NCBI RefSeq assembly: GCF_026213295.1 | Contig: NC_079414.1 | Location: 11,038,362 to 11,102,361 of the forward strand | Origin: Gadus chalcogrammus | Taxonomy: Eukaryota; Chordata; Actinopteri; Gadiformes; Gadidae | Reading direction: 5' to 3' | Length of the DNA stretch: 64,000 nucleotides | In this document: positions 38,253 through 49,990 of the stretch, one piece after another | Numbering within the stretch: position 1 is the stretch's first letter | Layout: each line of letters starts with the position of its first letter | Translations under genes and position numbers: made by a program | Notes under the pieces: generated by a model | Told to the model about the DNA's origin: nothing | The model's input: the letters and a program-made list of their open reading frames with translations, nothing else | Database searches by the model: none

Positions 38253-38600
38253 CTAGCGATCCGTTATCTGTATTGTGCTATTTCGTCCTTGACCTGCTTT
38301 AAACACTCAGTTTACTAGCTAAAGTTGATTAAACAATTAAATACAATACAAATATAAAGTAAAAACAAGTGTTATCTAGTGATCCGTTTTCTGTATTATG
38401 TTATTTCGTCTTTGGCAACATGAGCGCGAATGTTTTTTGAAACCCGCTTTAAACACTCAGTTTACTATCTAAATTTGATTAAACAATTAAATACAATACA
38501 AATATAAAGTAAAAACAAGTGTTATCTAGCGATCCGCTAACTGTAATATGTTATTCCGTCTTTGGCAACATGAGCGTGAATGTTTTTTGAAAACTGCCCG
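38253..38600. repeat. Tandem repeat of a 120-150 bp unit
   Basis: The phrase TCTAGCGATCCG or TCTAGTGATCCG begins units at about 38252, 38373 and 38524, each followed by similar AT-rich sequence (AAACACTCAGTTTACTA). It lies at the centre of the foldback element. No coding. Confidence 0.85.
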
Positions 38601-38623
38601 GCAACGGACAACCCTTACGTAAT

Positions 38624-38654
38624 CAGCTGTCCGTTGCCTGGCAACGGACAGCTG
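38624..38654. repeat. Perfect 31-bp palindrome
   Basis: CAGCTGTCCGTTGCC, one T, then its exact complement. A further GGCAACGGACA copy lies just upstream at 38600-38610. Confidence 0.95.
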
Positions 38655-38934
38655 ATGACGCGCCCGGTACAAATTTGGCACCCGGTACAAATTTGGCGTG
38701 ACAGAGCCCCTCCAGTGGGGACCGGGAGCTCAGCTCCTAGGGCTGGCGGGACCACCTGCACCGCCTCGCCGGAGGAGCTCCGGGAGTCCTCAAACGGCAA
38801 CAATCCCTTTCTCCTCCATGTCTTGTTTCACTCTGGACTTCAGATTGATGTGGAAGGACAGAGACGTCCAAGAACCCGACGCAGTCGTGAAGATTCATGA
38901 TTTCATCCGGAGGCGGACACAGCTTCTGGCCATT

Positions 38935-39003
38935 ATATTATATATTATATTATGTTATATTATATTATATTATATTATATTATATTATATTATATTATAT
39001 TAT
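38935..39003. repeat. (ATATT)n pentanucleotide repeat
   Basis: Repeating TATAT/ATTAT units with one G interruption, inside the right half of the foldback element. Confidence 0.95.
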
Positions 39004-40040
39004 ACAGATGGATAGAGCTCCAGGATCCCCCGCCGGAGCTCCCGGAGTGTTCTAGATTAGAATATTTTATAGAACGGATGATATTATGAAACCTAAACGA
39101 CTGCGTCGGTTTTTCCGACGTCCCTGGTACTTCCACAACACGTAGAGACTGGCCATGGTTGAGAATGAATTGGCGGTCACAAGAGGAAGCCTCTCTCAAA
39201 CTCAGGTGACCACACGAACAGGCGACCATTTTCTTTTTGGTGCGAACGCAGCTTAACAACATCGGTGGAGATTCAAGAGTGAAATGACGGCGCAGTATTT
39301 TGAGCGCCAGAGCTACCGCCTCTTCTGTCAGCCTATCAGGAACTGAGGAATCAAATTCACTTCCATTTCATTCAAACTCATTTCCTTTTCATTCAAACTC
39401 TCTTCCGTTTCATTCAAACTCACTTCCTTTTCATTCAAACTCTCTTCGTTTCATTCAAACTCACTTCCGTTTCATTCAAACTCTCACACACACTACTATA
39501 CTCTCTCACACATACTACTATACTCTCTCACACATACTACTATAGTCTATCGCATTAACAACGATACTCTCTCACACACACTAAAATATTCTCTTGCATA
39601 AATATATATACTCTCTGACACACACTACTATATTATCTTACATACACTACTATTCTCTCTCACACACTGCTATACTCTCTTGCATAAACAACTATACTCT
39701 CCCACACACACTACTATAATCTCTTGCATGAACAACTATACTCTCTAACGTACAGTACTATACTCTCTCACATACACAACTATTGTATATGCTCTCTCAC
39801 ACACTACTATACTCTCTCACATACACATCTATTCTCTCTCACATACACTACTATAATCTCTTGCATGAACAACTATACTCTAACATACACTACTATACTC
39901 TCTCACATACAGTACCTTACACTCTCATACATACATGTAAAAGGAGTATAATACTGTGTGTGTATGAGTATACTGGTGTAATTGAGAGATTATAATAGCG
40001 TGTGTAAGACCAAGCATGAATTCTGTCCCAGGCGGCCCCT

Positions 40041-40043
<3 letters not shown>

Positions 40044-40132
<89 letters not shown>
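40044..40132. repeat. (GT)n at the right edge of the foldback element
   Basis: Pure GT array directly after the inverted end at 40043. Confidence 0.97.
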
Positions 40133-40133
<1 letters not shown>

Positions 40134-41589
40134 AAAATGTGGTTAAACAGACAGATATTTGTTGTTAAACCATCACTTGCCCTAGCAAGTTATTTATTCA
40201 CCACAACAGGGTTACTTTTCTACTACAGATCTCTTCAGGGTGAAGTTCATGCTGGTAGACATATCAGAGCTAGGAAGTTTTCCCTTGCAACATCCTAGTT
40301 GTTGGGGTAATGTCTGGGGGCAGATGGGGAACTCAATGGTTGGGGAAAGTAAAAGTCATTTTTCTTGTTGTTAATGAACCATCTGGGTAGGCCCCTTGGA
40401 ACTCCAAACGAGGCATGACGGCAATCAGCTACAGGGAGCTACACAGAGCTCAACAAGGAATTTGCTGAAACTGGAATCGTATGCAACGACATTGAAGCAA
40501 AACTCGAGGCTAACATACCAAAGAACTGTGATGGGGAACATCCTTTCCAGGGAAAAAAGGTTAAATGGGGGGACAAAAGAACATATCTTAATTTCTTCTT
40601 TGATCTACTTTAACCCACACTTTTAAAGGCGACTATTTGGCATCACTTAAGACTGCTCCCTTTGGCCAAACAGACAAAAACTGTGATTCTCTTGTCTGTC
40701 TGACCTCCTTCCTTCTCCCTCTTCCTCATTTTCACTGTCTTTCCGCTTCCTCTCTTGTTTTTATGAATGCTATGAATGTATTATAATATAGGAGCTATTT
40801 CTGTTTGTTTGGGAGGGAAGGCGAAGTCTGGGGGTAAGAGTGTGACCTCCCTCGCGAGAGTAACTCGATCACATAAGTCCAGAAGTTTTGGACAGTCTGT
40901 AAGGTACTACAGCCCTCTTCTGGCCTCTCTATTATATTGCAAGTACCCTATATAGAAACCTAAATCTGAAATCTTAACTCAAGGGCAATTAGTCCCACGC
41001 ACAAAGGGACATTTAAAAAATATCTGATCAACTCCAGGCCTACCTTTATGTGTTCCTTTAAAGCAGCTGGTAGCCCACTGGAGCCACTCTTACATTTCAA
41101 TTCAATGGTCATTATCTTCACAAAATAAAAGTTAAATTAAATTACTTGCAACAGTTCAACAGGGTAGGTTATAGTCTAATGTGTAGGAATGGAATCGGTA
41201 ATAAGAGGTAAATAAATAATGAGAGGTGGACCACTTCTCATTTTATAGCAGTTATACCAATGTGTGCATTGCAGGGTGTTCTGTTTACGTTTGAATAAGC
41301 CAATTTTTTTTTAATTGAAGAAGGGCATAATATTGATTACAGCATTCCACATGAAGCTATATGATGCAATATGTCACACAACAAAGAAAAGCAATGTCAT
41401 AAAACCAAGCATATTCGTATCAGAATGAAGCCTTATACTGCATTCCTGGTTTATGTTTACCCATCTACGTCATCCAAGGACTCTTGTTCTCTATATTGAA
41501 CCCTGATGTCTTGTATTACATTGAATGTATTTAATTAAATAGTTGTAATGCATTCATTGTGTCTACACTTGAGATACATATTTATAGTT
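40133..41589. other. Intergenic, no supported gene
   Basis: No recognisable coding sequence or repeat. Open frame 40396-40626 has no family resemblance I can name. Confidence 0.45.
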
Positions 41590-42805
41590 TTCTTTTATCA
41601 CAGAAACATATATCGCAACATAAAGTTCAGACATGAAGAAGAAACAGACAGAACCATAGCTTTTTTGGACATAAGAATCCACCACACGATTGAAGGAGAC
41701 ATCAAAATAAAAATCTATAGGAAACCGATGCACACAGACAAATACCTACTTTGGACATCAGAATACCCAATAGCACATAAACTATCAGTGGTTAGAACAC
41801 TGGATGAACGGGCAGCTTTAACCCTGCGTTCACACCAAAAGATGCAAAAAGTTGACGCGCGTCGTGATCCCATTCAAAGTGAATGTAGAGACGCGTTGCT
41901 GCTTTACTGCCGATGCATTTGCTGCCGAGAAAACGGGCAGCAAAACTTGATTTGACGCGCGTCAAAATCTGATTTGCGGCGCGGCATGCCCGTGCCCGCT
42001 GACGGGCACGGGCGGAGGGCGCGTTCACGTATTTTGCGGCGCGTCAAATGCTGCTCGAGTTGAAATATTTCAACTTTTGACGCGCGTCAAAAGTTTGACG
42101 CGCCGCAAAACTTGATTTGACGCGCCGCAAAACTCAGGCGTCAACGCGTTCGGGCAGCAAATGCATCTTTTGGTGTGAACGCAGGGTTACAACGGATCCC
42201 AAGGACAGAGCACAGGAGGAGCAACATATACAGAATGCACTGAAAACATGTCAGTATCCACAATGGGCAATACAGAAAGGAACGCAGCAGGTAAAAGAAA
42301 AAGAGGAAACACAAACAAAGAAAACTAAAAAACATATGGAACAAAAAAAGGAGAGCAGAGGAGCAGTGACACTGCCATACATCAGACGGGTCACTGAGCA
42401 CATCCAGAGGGTCATGAAAAAGCACCAAATCAACACACCGGTAAAACCACACAACAAAACTACCACAGCTGCTAGTTCACCAAAAGGACGAAAAAAAGAA
42501 CATAAAAAGATGAAAAGGAGACACCTCAGAAACAAACAAGAGCAATAAAGGACAAGGACCAGCAAGAAAACCTCAAATCAGCCATAACGGAGCATTGCAA
42601 AAGAGAGAACCATATCATGGATTGGGACAATGCCAGAGTCATTAAGCAGGAAAACAACCGATACCTCCGTTGGATAAAGGAGGCGATTGAAATAAGAAAG
42701 TGGAGCCCGAAGACGATGAACAGAGATGAGGGAGCATATATAATCTCCAATACCTGGAGTGCCGTCCTGGGGGGCGGCGGACTGACAGCAGGAGGTGTGG
42801 TTCGC
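41590..42805 (+). pseudogene. Penelope-like retroelement remnant, split by a MITE
   Basis: Read on the + strand, 41620-41820 encodes the end of a Penelope-type reverse transcriptase (FLDIRIHH, KIYRKPMHTDKYL, LSVVRTLDERA). After the 367-bp MITE (41821-42187) the frame resumes as TTDPKDRAQEEQHIQNALK and then TLPYIRRVTEHIQRVMKK, the thumb/linker region. A C-terminal part follows at about 42560-42770 in another frame (SAITEHCKRENHIMDWDNAR, VIKQENNRY, MNRDEGAYIIS), matching the distal part of the GIY-YIG endonuclease. The proximal GIY-YIG part, with the GIY and YIG motifs, is missing. Frames do not line up even after removal of the MITE, so it is dead. Confidence 0.82.
41821..42187. mobile_element. 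367-bp Harbinger-like MITE inserted in the Penelope relic
   Basis: Ends are inverted copies beginning ACCCTGCGTTCACACCAAAA. TA flanks both sides (41819-41820 and 42188-42189). The interior is a dense foldback of GACGCGC/GCGCGTC motifs. Closely related to the element at 22605-23386, but without the coding relic. Confidence 0.85.
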
Positions 42806-43379
42806 TAGTCAAAAAACTGACAGGTGGATCACCTCTCAGTTAACATCAGCTAATAAGAACGCGTCACACTAATACACCCATGCAGTGGCGGCTTGTGAAA
42901 AATATTCTAGGTGGGGCTATAGGTGCTAGAAGCTTTCGGTAACCATCCCAATAAAAGATCCCAAACCAAAAGATACCATTGTTTTAGGGATAAACAATAA
43001 TTATTTAATTGCCCTTTAAAAACAACAGTTTGACCGATAAAGACCATGATATGAGATGAATATTAGTGAATACTCTTAATACAAAATTCAAGTTCTTGAG
43101 AGACATTTACAAGTGGATGATGATTAAAAATAACTATATACAAAGAAAAACTGTGTCAGGGACATAAAATGTAACAATTGGTTTAAATATATTAGTGAAT
43201 ACTCTTGGTACAAAATTACAATATCATTGTATATTATTGTAATATTTACAGGTGGATGATTAAAGTTAACTATACACAGAAAAACTGTTATAGGAACATA
43301 GAATGTACCAATTGGAGTCTAATCATCATTTATGTCTCACTCCCTTGAAACCTGGGGACTGTGTGTAAATACTGAGTTG

Positions 43380-43650
43380 TATGAGTGGGTGAGTGTGTAT
43401 ATGTGAGTGAGTATATGTGTGAGTGTGTTTGTGAGTGAGTGAGTGTGTTTGTTTGTTTGTTTATTTGTGAGTGAGTGAGTGAGTGAGTGAGTGAGAGAGT
43501 GTGTGAGTGAGTGTGTTTGTGAGTGAGTGAGGGAGTTTGAGAGTGTGTGAGTGAGTTTGTGAGTGAGTGTGTGAGTTTGAAAGTGTGTGAGTGAGTGAAT
43601 TTGAGAGAGTGTGTGTGAGTGAGTTTCAGAGTATGTGTGTGAGGGAGTGA
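43380..43650. repeat. (GTGA)n-type array
   Basis: Degenerate GTGA, GTGT and GTTT units inside the hAT 3' region, just past the transposase stop. Confidence 0.92.
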
Positions 43651-43656
43651 GTGCTC

Positions 43657-44049
43657 TTATTTGTACATTAACTTTGCTCTTCTGTCTTTCTGAGTGGCAA
43701 ACTTCTCAATGACTTTGGTGTTAAAGTCAGGAATGTTCTGTATCAGGTTTTTCTCCATGGAGAGCATAGCCAGTGCGTTCAGGTGGTCTTGTGCCATGGT
43801 GTTCTTAAGGAATGTTTTTATCCTCTTTAAAGTAGAGAAGCACCTCTCTGATTCTGCTGTGGTCATCGGTGTGGTGATGATAATCTCTAAAAGACTTACA
43901 GTCTCGCTGAATGTGTCCTGAAGGTTGTTTTCCATGAAAACCTGGAAGAGAGCCAATGCGCCACTGCAAGCCTTGAACTCTTCATTTTCATAGAGCAGGG
44001 ACAATTCTGTCTTCAGTTTGGACTTTTCCAGTGTGGGGTAGGCTTCCAC
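43657..44049 (-). pseudogene. hAT transposase C-terminal (dimerisation) domain
   Basis: About 130 residues matching the hATC dimerisation region of ZMYM1-like hAT transposases: LLEIIITTPMTTAESERCFS followed by TLKRIKTFLKNTM and LNALAMLSMEKNL. The phrase TTAESERCFSxLKRIK is diagnostic. The DNA-binding N-terminus and the catalytic aspartates are absent upstream, so this is a fragment. A stop codon ends the frame at 43657-43659 as expected for the natural C-terminus. Confidence 0.9.
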
Positions 44050-44429
44050 AGTGGTTTCCAGCGCTGAATCTGGGAACTTTACGCTCGTTGACGCTCGTGG
44101 TTGCTCGGGACGCGCGTAGCCATATTAATCGTTATTATCTGAATGGGAAATGCAATATTTTAGGACAGATACACCATTAAACGTGTTTCTAATGACATTT
44201 CTAGCGAGAAATGTAAATTTTCCTTGCATAATCTTCAGTCAGTGATTGTGTCTGATCTTTAGTTTTATAGTTATTAGGAAGATTGAATCGTCTCGCTCGC
44301 ATGTTTCAACAACGTCAGGTTGCTAGGGATGCTGCTTTCGCTAAACTAGCAGCTCACGTGTTTCCTGCGTTTGTGTTATTAAACCGTTACTTTATGTAAC
44401 TTTTAATGATATTGTAATAACCACAGGCG

Positions 44430-44615
44430 AGGTATTGAGCGAAGTAAGCTTGATAGCAGGTTTATTGGATTCCACAATCGGACAGGCAGGCACAGCTCCA
44501 CCGGAAAACTACAACAACCAAAACTCCCGCCCGGAAGGAAACCCCCGGAACTATGCCCGGAACCCCCTCTCAGAAGGCCCGCCCCTTCCTCCCAAACCCT
44601 GTGACGCTAAAATAT
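44430..44615 (-). repeat. Putative LTR fragment
   Basis: On the - strand the sequence runs from TAGCGTCACAGGGTTTGGGA through GC-rich DNA to CCAATAAACCTGCTATCAAG, a poly(A)-signal-like element. The opening phrase also occurs on the + strand at 37948-37968 within the foldback element. This looks like part of a retroelement LTR. No coding region is attached. Confidence 0.45.
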
Positions 44616-44740
44616 CATCTTGTTAGAAACCCGTTTATCTGAGAGCCAACCCAGTCGCCAAAAGCATACGTTGACAGTGTACGTTTTCGTGAACACTGGA
44701 TTACGTTGCATTTCAACATAAAATAGCGTGCTAAGCACAT

Positions 44741-44782
44741 ACACACACACACACACACACACACGCACGCACGCTAACACAC

Positions 44783-44865
<83 letters not shown>
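44741..44865. repeat. (CA)n microsatellite
   Basis: CA array with CGCACGCACG and AACAC interruptions near 44762-44790. Confidence 0.97.
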
Positions 44866-44867
<2 letters not shown>

Positions 44868-46055
44868 GCCTTTCGCTGCTAAAACAACAACTTGGGCTGC
44901 TTCTCGGACATTTTGGGTGGATTTTGAACGGTATGTGGGCAGGACGTTTTTTGCAGGCAGGACCTGGCAACCCTGCACTGTTACCCGAGGTGCAGAAATG
45001 CTCCAGAGCAGATCTGGATCCACCATGGCCAAAATAATTGTCATGAATAGCATGAATAGATTCATGCATTATCATTCAACTTGAACATGTGTTTTTACAG
45101 TATATAGTGGTGGAGGGATGACGTATGTTGGCCAACCCGGAAGTGAGCGTCGACCTGGGTTTCCCTTGACAAAAAGCCAACGGGTTTTTCCATTGGATTT
45201 TGGATTATTGCAGAAAAATTAGCATCTTTGAAGCACCTCCACAAAAATTGAAAATAAATAAATAAATAAAAATAACTGTGCTCCAAAGAACGAAATGTAA
45301 ACCAATGCATTCTGAATGGGAGTGTTTCTCCGATTTTTCCATGCTACACAGAACGAAATGTAAATCCATGCAAATAAAGACTTCATGGTCATAATAATTT
45401 AAATATCATTATTCTCCTCAGTGTGTAGGGTGGTATTCTATTTTTTTCAACGGGGTTGCATCCAGTCACTTGACCGTCATGGTTGCTATGGTGGTTGCTA
45501 TCGACCAGCCCCTCTAATCCTTACATGGCTCTAAAAACCACGCGGCAAAGGAGCTGCCGTCCATTGTGTTGTTTTTGTCGTAAACTAGGGTCCGATGGTT
45601 AAAAAATAGACAGATATTCCAAGGTATCCTTAAAAGGCAGCTTGGATGTTTTTATTTTTCTGCAGTTTAGACTTCTATAACCTATTTTTGAAAGCAAAAC
45701 ACCAAGCTTAGTGATTTAACGAGGCAGGGTTATTTGAAACAATTTATTAAATATATATTTATGAGAGGTCATTCCTTCTCCTGAGTTTGCTTCCTATTTA
45801 TGTCTAGTGTACAACCCTACTGTCCACAAGCATCACCCCCCCCTCCCCATATGGATTTGGAGAATTGTTGCCACGTCCCAGTGGTGGAGGTATCATATAT
45901 ATGAAAGAGGGCATTCAATTATACTACAATGATCAATTAGGAGGCCGAAGCCCTAGGAAGTGATGCAATAGGTGACTGCAGGTCGACAACATTTAAGTAA
46001 GCTGTACTTTGAGGTCTCATATATCAAAGGGGGTCTCAAAGGACGCATACGCTTC

Positions 46056-47159
46056 CACCTAACATCCACCCTCCCCACTACTCTGGATCCATACCAATTT
46101 TCCTACCGCCCCAAGCGCTCCACTGATGACGCCATAGCAACAGCACTCCACCTCTGCCTGGCTCATCTGGAGAACAAAAACAGTCACGCGCGGATGCTGT
46201 TCATAGACTTCAGCTCTGCGTTCAACACCGTCATTCCCTAACATCTGGTGGACAAGCTGAGTACAATAGGCATCAGCACTTCACTGTGCAACTGGCTGCT
46301 GGACTTTCTTACAAACAGACTGCAGACAGTCAGAGTCGGAAACAACTCCTCAGCGACCACCATCATAAACACGGGGGTGCCGCAAGGATGTGTGCTATCC
46401 CCCCTGCTGTTCACGCTGATGACCCACGACTGCTGTGCCAAATTTGAAACGAATCACATCATCAAATTTGCAGATGACACAACAGTGGTGGGCCTCATCA
46501 AAGACAATGATGACTCAGCATACAGAGAGGAGGTACAGCTACTCATCAACTGGTGTGAGAGGAACAATCTGCTTCTCAACGTCAACAAAACAAAAGAAAT
46601 TACTGTAGACTTCAGGAAGAAACAACCAACACACATCCCACTCATCATCAACGGCAGTGCAGTAGAGTCTGTGAAAAGCACAAAGTTCCTGGGAGTGCAC
46701 ATCACGAATGACCTCTCATGGACTACCAACACCACCGCGCTGGTCAAGAAGGCGCAGACACGACTCCACTTCCTGAGAAGGATGAGAAGAGCTGACCTCC
46801 CCACTTCTGCCCTCACCACCTTCTTCAGAGGTGCTATTGAGAGCATCCTGACCAGCAACGTCTCTGTCTGGCACGGCAGCTGTCTAGCTGCAGACAAGAA
46901 GGCACTGCAGAGGGTGGTGAGGACAGCAGAAAAGATCATCAGGTCACCCCTACCAGCCATTCAGGAACTGTACACTTCACACTGTTCCAAGCGGGCAATG
47001 AACATCATCAAAGACACAACTCATCCAGCACACAGTCTGTTCTCCCTTCTACCATCAGGGAAGCGGTACCGCAACCTGCGGTCCCGCACAAGCAGACTGA
47101 GTAACAGCTTCTTTCCACAAGCCATCAGACTCATCAACACACTGAAGAAAACCACATGA
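46056..47159 (+). pseudogene. L2-like reverse transcriptase, truncated, one stop
   Basis: Encodes the palm and thumb of a non-LTR reverse transcriptase and the C-terminus. [50 protein letters not shown] (catalytic FADD box) and [11 protein letters not shown] appear in the expected order. A TAA at 46239-46241 interrupts VIP-HLVDKLS, where CAA or CAG is expected. The endonuclease and the fingers of the RT are missing because of 5' truncation. The protein copies L2 RNA into DNA at a nicked target. This copy is inactive. Confidence 0.92.
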
Positions 47160-47252
47160 ACATTCCATAGTCACTTCACCATGCCACTGGCACTTTACTG
47201 TTGCACTTTACTTTACTGTTGCACCTTGTGACCACTGATTGTACTTCTGCTG

Positions 47253-47253
<1 letters not shown>

Positions 47254-47342
<89 letters not shown>
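47254..47342. repeat. (GT)n microsatellite in the L2 3' UTR
   Basis: Pure GT array between the L2 stop codon and its 3' tail. Confidence 0.97.
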
Positions 47343-47343
<1 letters not shown>

Positions 47344-48142
47344 TGAGAGTATTGTCAATGTCTTATTTAAATGTTTTTAGTTAAACTGCACATTGGAGAC
47401 TGGTCAAACGCAATTTCAAACTTCTGTGCTAACCCTGTTACGTAGATTTTTGACAATAAAGTACACACTTGAACTTGAACCTATGGCTCCAGCCCTACAG
47501 GAAATGACTCAGCAAGTGCTCCATCTCGTTGCACCTGCACCCAGCGGCTCGCTTGCAAGATTTTGGCCTGAAGTTCTTCCCAGACCTACACCCTAGCCAT
47601 CCAACACGCATATCTGAGAATCAGGCCTCTCTTTAATAAGGACAAAAAGTTATGAGAGAAATACACATTAACTTTTTAATATCTCATAAGCGGCGTGGTG
47701 CCGGCTCCTTTTGACCTTTTGACCCCAGACTTCAAAAACGTGGCCACAGGCCAGCTGTGTCTACACACCTTAAGCCACAAATGTACACCTCCATCCCACA
47801 AAAAATGGGGACTAGAAACTAACCTCTGTCTGATCTACATTTACTGTACTGTTGGAGGTCACGCCCCTTTTCCGGCCTTTTCGAGATAGCCAGGGATACT
47901 TAAATGTTTACACACATTTCCCGGGGCCCCGAGAACGACATATCCAAGATTTGGAGTTCTAGCCCTTGGAGAAAAAAAGTTTTCCCAAATGGACTGTCAT
48001 TTGGAGAAAGCCCCTCAGAAGTGTTGCCTGCAAGACCTAATGGTTCAGAATGTGATGGAAAAATCAGTTTTTGAGATAGGAAGGTCCTACCGCCCTGAAA
48101 TTTGAATACCTTATTCTAGGGCCTAACTGGGACCCCCGCACC

Positions 48143-48240
48143 AAAACTTGGCCCGGTCGGACCCCGAGGGCAGGAAGGGGAGGCCCTTCCTGCCTGAAAC
48201 TTGGCCCAGTCGGACCCCGAGTGCAGGAAGGTGGGGCCTG
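48143..48240. repeat. Short direct repeat
   Basis: ACTTGGCCCGGTCGGACCCC and the following GCAGGAAGG occur twice about 54 bases apart. GGAAGGGGAGGCCCTTCC between them is itself a near palindrome. It lies in the left-only stretch 47733-48406 of the giant palindrome. Confidence 0.85.
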
Positions 48241-49757
48241 GACTTTCATAATCTTCGCTTGGTGAATGTGAAGGATGTTTGGTCGGATGTTATGACGAAG
48301 AATCATAATGTGAATGGGAATATTCTATAAATGTCTTGATATCATCTTTCGTCTCAACACTTCTGCTGCAGCCGCTTAAAGTCTCACTCCGAGAACCTTA
48401 AAATATGAATCAATCCATTAGAAGTATGAAAATATCTTCCCGGTGGCGTAACGGAGCAAACAAGGTGTGCTTTGACATCTACGTTTCGAGGCGATTGCAA
48501 CAGTGCCACACATGATCATATTTGAATATGTTTCGGGGTAGTAATTAGCTGTCGATTTTGGAGGCCTTTATCAATAATGACCAGCTATAGATTTGCTTCC
48601 CGATGGAGATTTCTGACAAATTACATGTTATTTAGCATCTACACGTTAAGCTGAGTCCAATGAGATCAAGCTCGCCCTCTTGCTACACCGAGATCATGTC
48701 CTAGACCTAGGTGTACCATGTAAAATACATGTTACCACCCGCATGCTTGGTGTCATTGGACTCAGCTCAACGTGTAGATGCTAAATAACATGTAATTTGT
48801 CACAATTTTAAATCGGGAAGCAATTATTATTCATTATTGATTAAGGCCTCCAATTTCGACAGCTAATTACTACCATTAAACATGTTCGAATATGCTCATG
48901 TGTGGCACCGTTGCAATCGCCTGGAAGCGTAGATGTTGAAGGACACCTTGTTCGACCTCTTACGCCACCGGGAAGATATTTACATACTTTTGATTGACTA
49001 ATGAATTGATTCAGCTATTCCCCCAGAAGTCTGGGGTCAAAAGGCCAAAAGGAGCCGGCACCACGCCGCTTATGAGATAACAAAAGTTCATGTGTATTTC
49101 TCTCATAACTTTTTGTCATTATTAAAGAGAGGCCTGATTCTCAGATATGCATGTTGGATGGCTAGGGTGTAGGTCTGGGAAGAACTTCAGGCCAAAATCT
49201 TGCAAGCGAGCCGCTCGGTGCAGGTGCAACGAGATGGAGCACTTGCTGAGTCATTTCCTGTAGGGCTGGAGCCACAGGTTGAAGCGTATGAGTCCTTTGA
49301 GACCCCCTTTGATAAAAGGGGTTCTCAAATGTAGCAACCACCATAGCAACCATAACGGTCAAGTGACTGGATGCAGCCCCATTGATAGAAATTGAATACC
49401 ACCCTACACACTCAGGATATTAATGATATTTCAATTATTATGACCATGAAGTCTTTATTTGCATGGGTTTACATTTCGTTCTGTGTAGCATGGAAAAATC
49501 AGAGAAACACTCCCATTCAGAATGCATTGGTTTACATTTCGTTCTTTGGAGCACGGTTATTTTTATATATTTATTTATTTTCAGTTTTTGAGGAGGTGCT
49601 TCAAAGATGCAAATGTTTCAGCAATAATCCAAAATCCAATGGCAAAACCCGTTGGCTTTTTGTCGAGGGAATCCAGGGCGACGCTCACTTCCGGGTTGGC
49701 CAACATACGTCATCCCTCCACCACTCTACTGTAAAAACACATGTTCAAGTTGAATGA

Positions 49758-49825
49758 GAATAATAATAATAATAATAATTCTGCCATAGTATTTATTTAA
49801 GGGGGGGGGGGATACAAGTCTTTTG
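49758..49825. repeat. (AAT)n and poly-G simple sequence
   Basis: AATAATAAT run followed by a G-run at about 49801-49811, just outside the giant palindrome. Confidence 0.85.
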
Positions 49826-49990
49826 GCCATTCGTAGTGTTGATCAGCAGAGAAATAATTTGTCCGCAAAGACGGTGACGTCGCTTAGCAACGGAAGACGC
49901 TGGGATAGACAAGTCACCGGACTACTACCCATGAACGGAGCGTTCCAAGGCATTGAGAAGACCCGTGTAATAAAGGCCTATAATATTTCT
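49826..49990. repeat. Dispersed repeat, contiguous copy
   Basis: CATTCGTAGTGTTGATCAGC through GACGTCGCTTAGCAAC recurs at 61431-61525. Its final part GGCATTGAGAAGACCCGTGT recurs at 63665-63684. In the second locus the two parts are 2.1 kb apart. Confidence 0.8.

Larger units (their letters stand above)
37131..40043. mobile_element. 2.9 kb foldback element inserted in a GT array
   Basis: The ends are inverted copies starting ATGAGGGGCCGCCTGGGACA with one mismatch in 28 bases. Matching inward: arrays of TATAGTAGTGTATGTGAGAG (37250-37540) versus the complement (39480-39940); single-copy arms 37548-37900 versus 39020-39365; and 38085-38147 versus about 38676-38815. Each arm carries a Harbinger-like terminus (GCTGCGTTCGCACC) and a short LWKYQ...R-rich coding relic (37760-37830 and 39100-39150). 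No transposase is intact. The flanking (GT)n on both sides has the same orientation, so the element appears to have inserted into a microsatellite. Confidence 0.8.
42884..44060 (-). mobile_element. hAT transposon, 3' half
   Basis: The left border CAGTGGCGGCTTGTG is a typical hAT terminus in fish and is the 3' end of an element whose gene is on the - strand. The opposite terminus is not found, so the copy is 5'-truncated or rearranged near 44060. Confidence 0.65.
46056..47477 (+). mobile_element. 5'-truncated L2-like LINE
   Basis: Inserted in the left palindrome arm: sequence before it (CGCTTC) and after it (AACCTATGGCTCC) is contiguous in the right arm. It ends with GACAATAAAGTACACACTTG, the usual 3' tail of fish L2 elements. 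Only the C-terminal part of ORF2 is present. No obvious target duplication. Confidence 0.88.
45072..49757. mobile_element. Giant interrupted palindrome (foldback element)
   Basis: The right arm (48753-49757) is the inverted copy of four left segments: 45072-45500, 46011-46055, 47478-47732 and 48407-48663. The axis is near 48708. Shared phrases include GGATGACGTATGTTGGCCAA at the outer ends and CTACACGTTAAGCTGAGTCC near the centre. Three stretches are unique to the left arm: 45501-46010, an L2 LINE (46056-47477) and 47733-48406. The unit resembles a foldback or long-TIR DNA transposon. No transposase is present, and no clear target duplication is seen. Confidence 0.85.
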
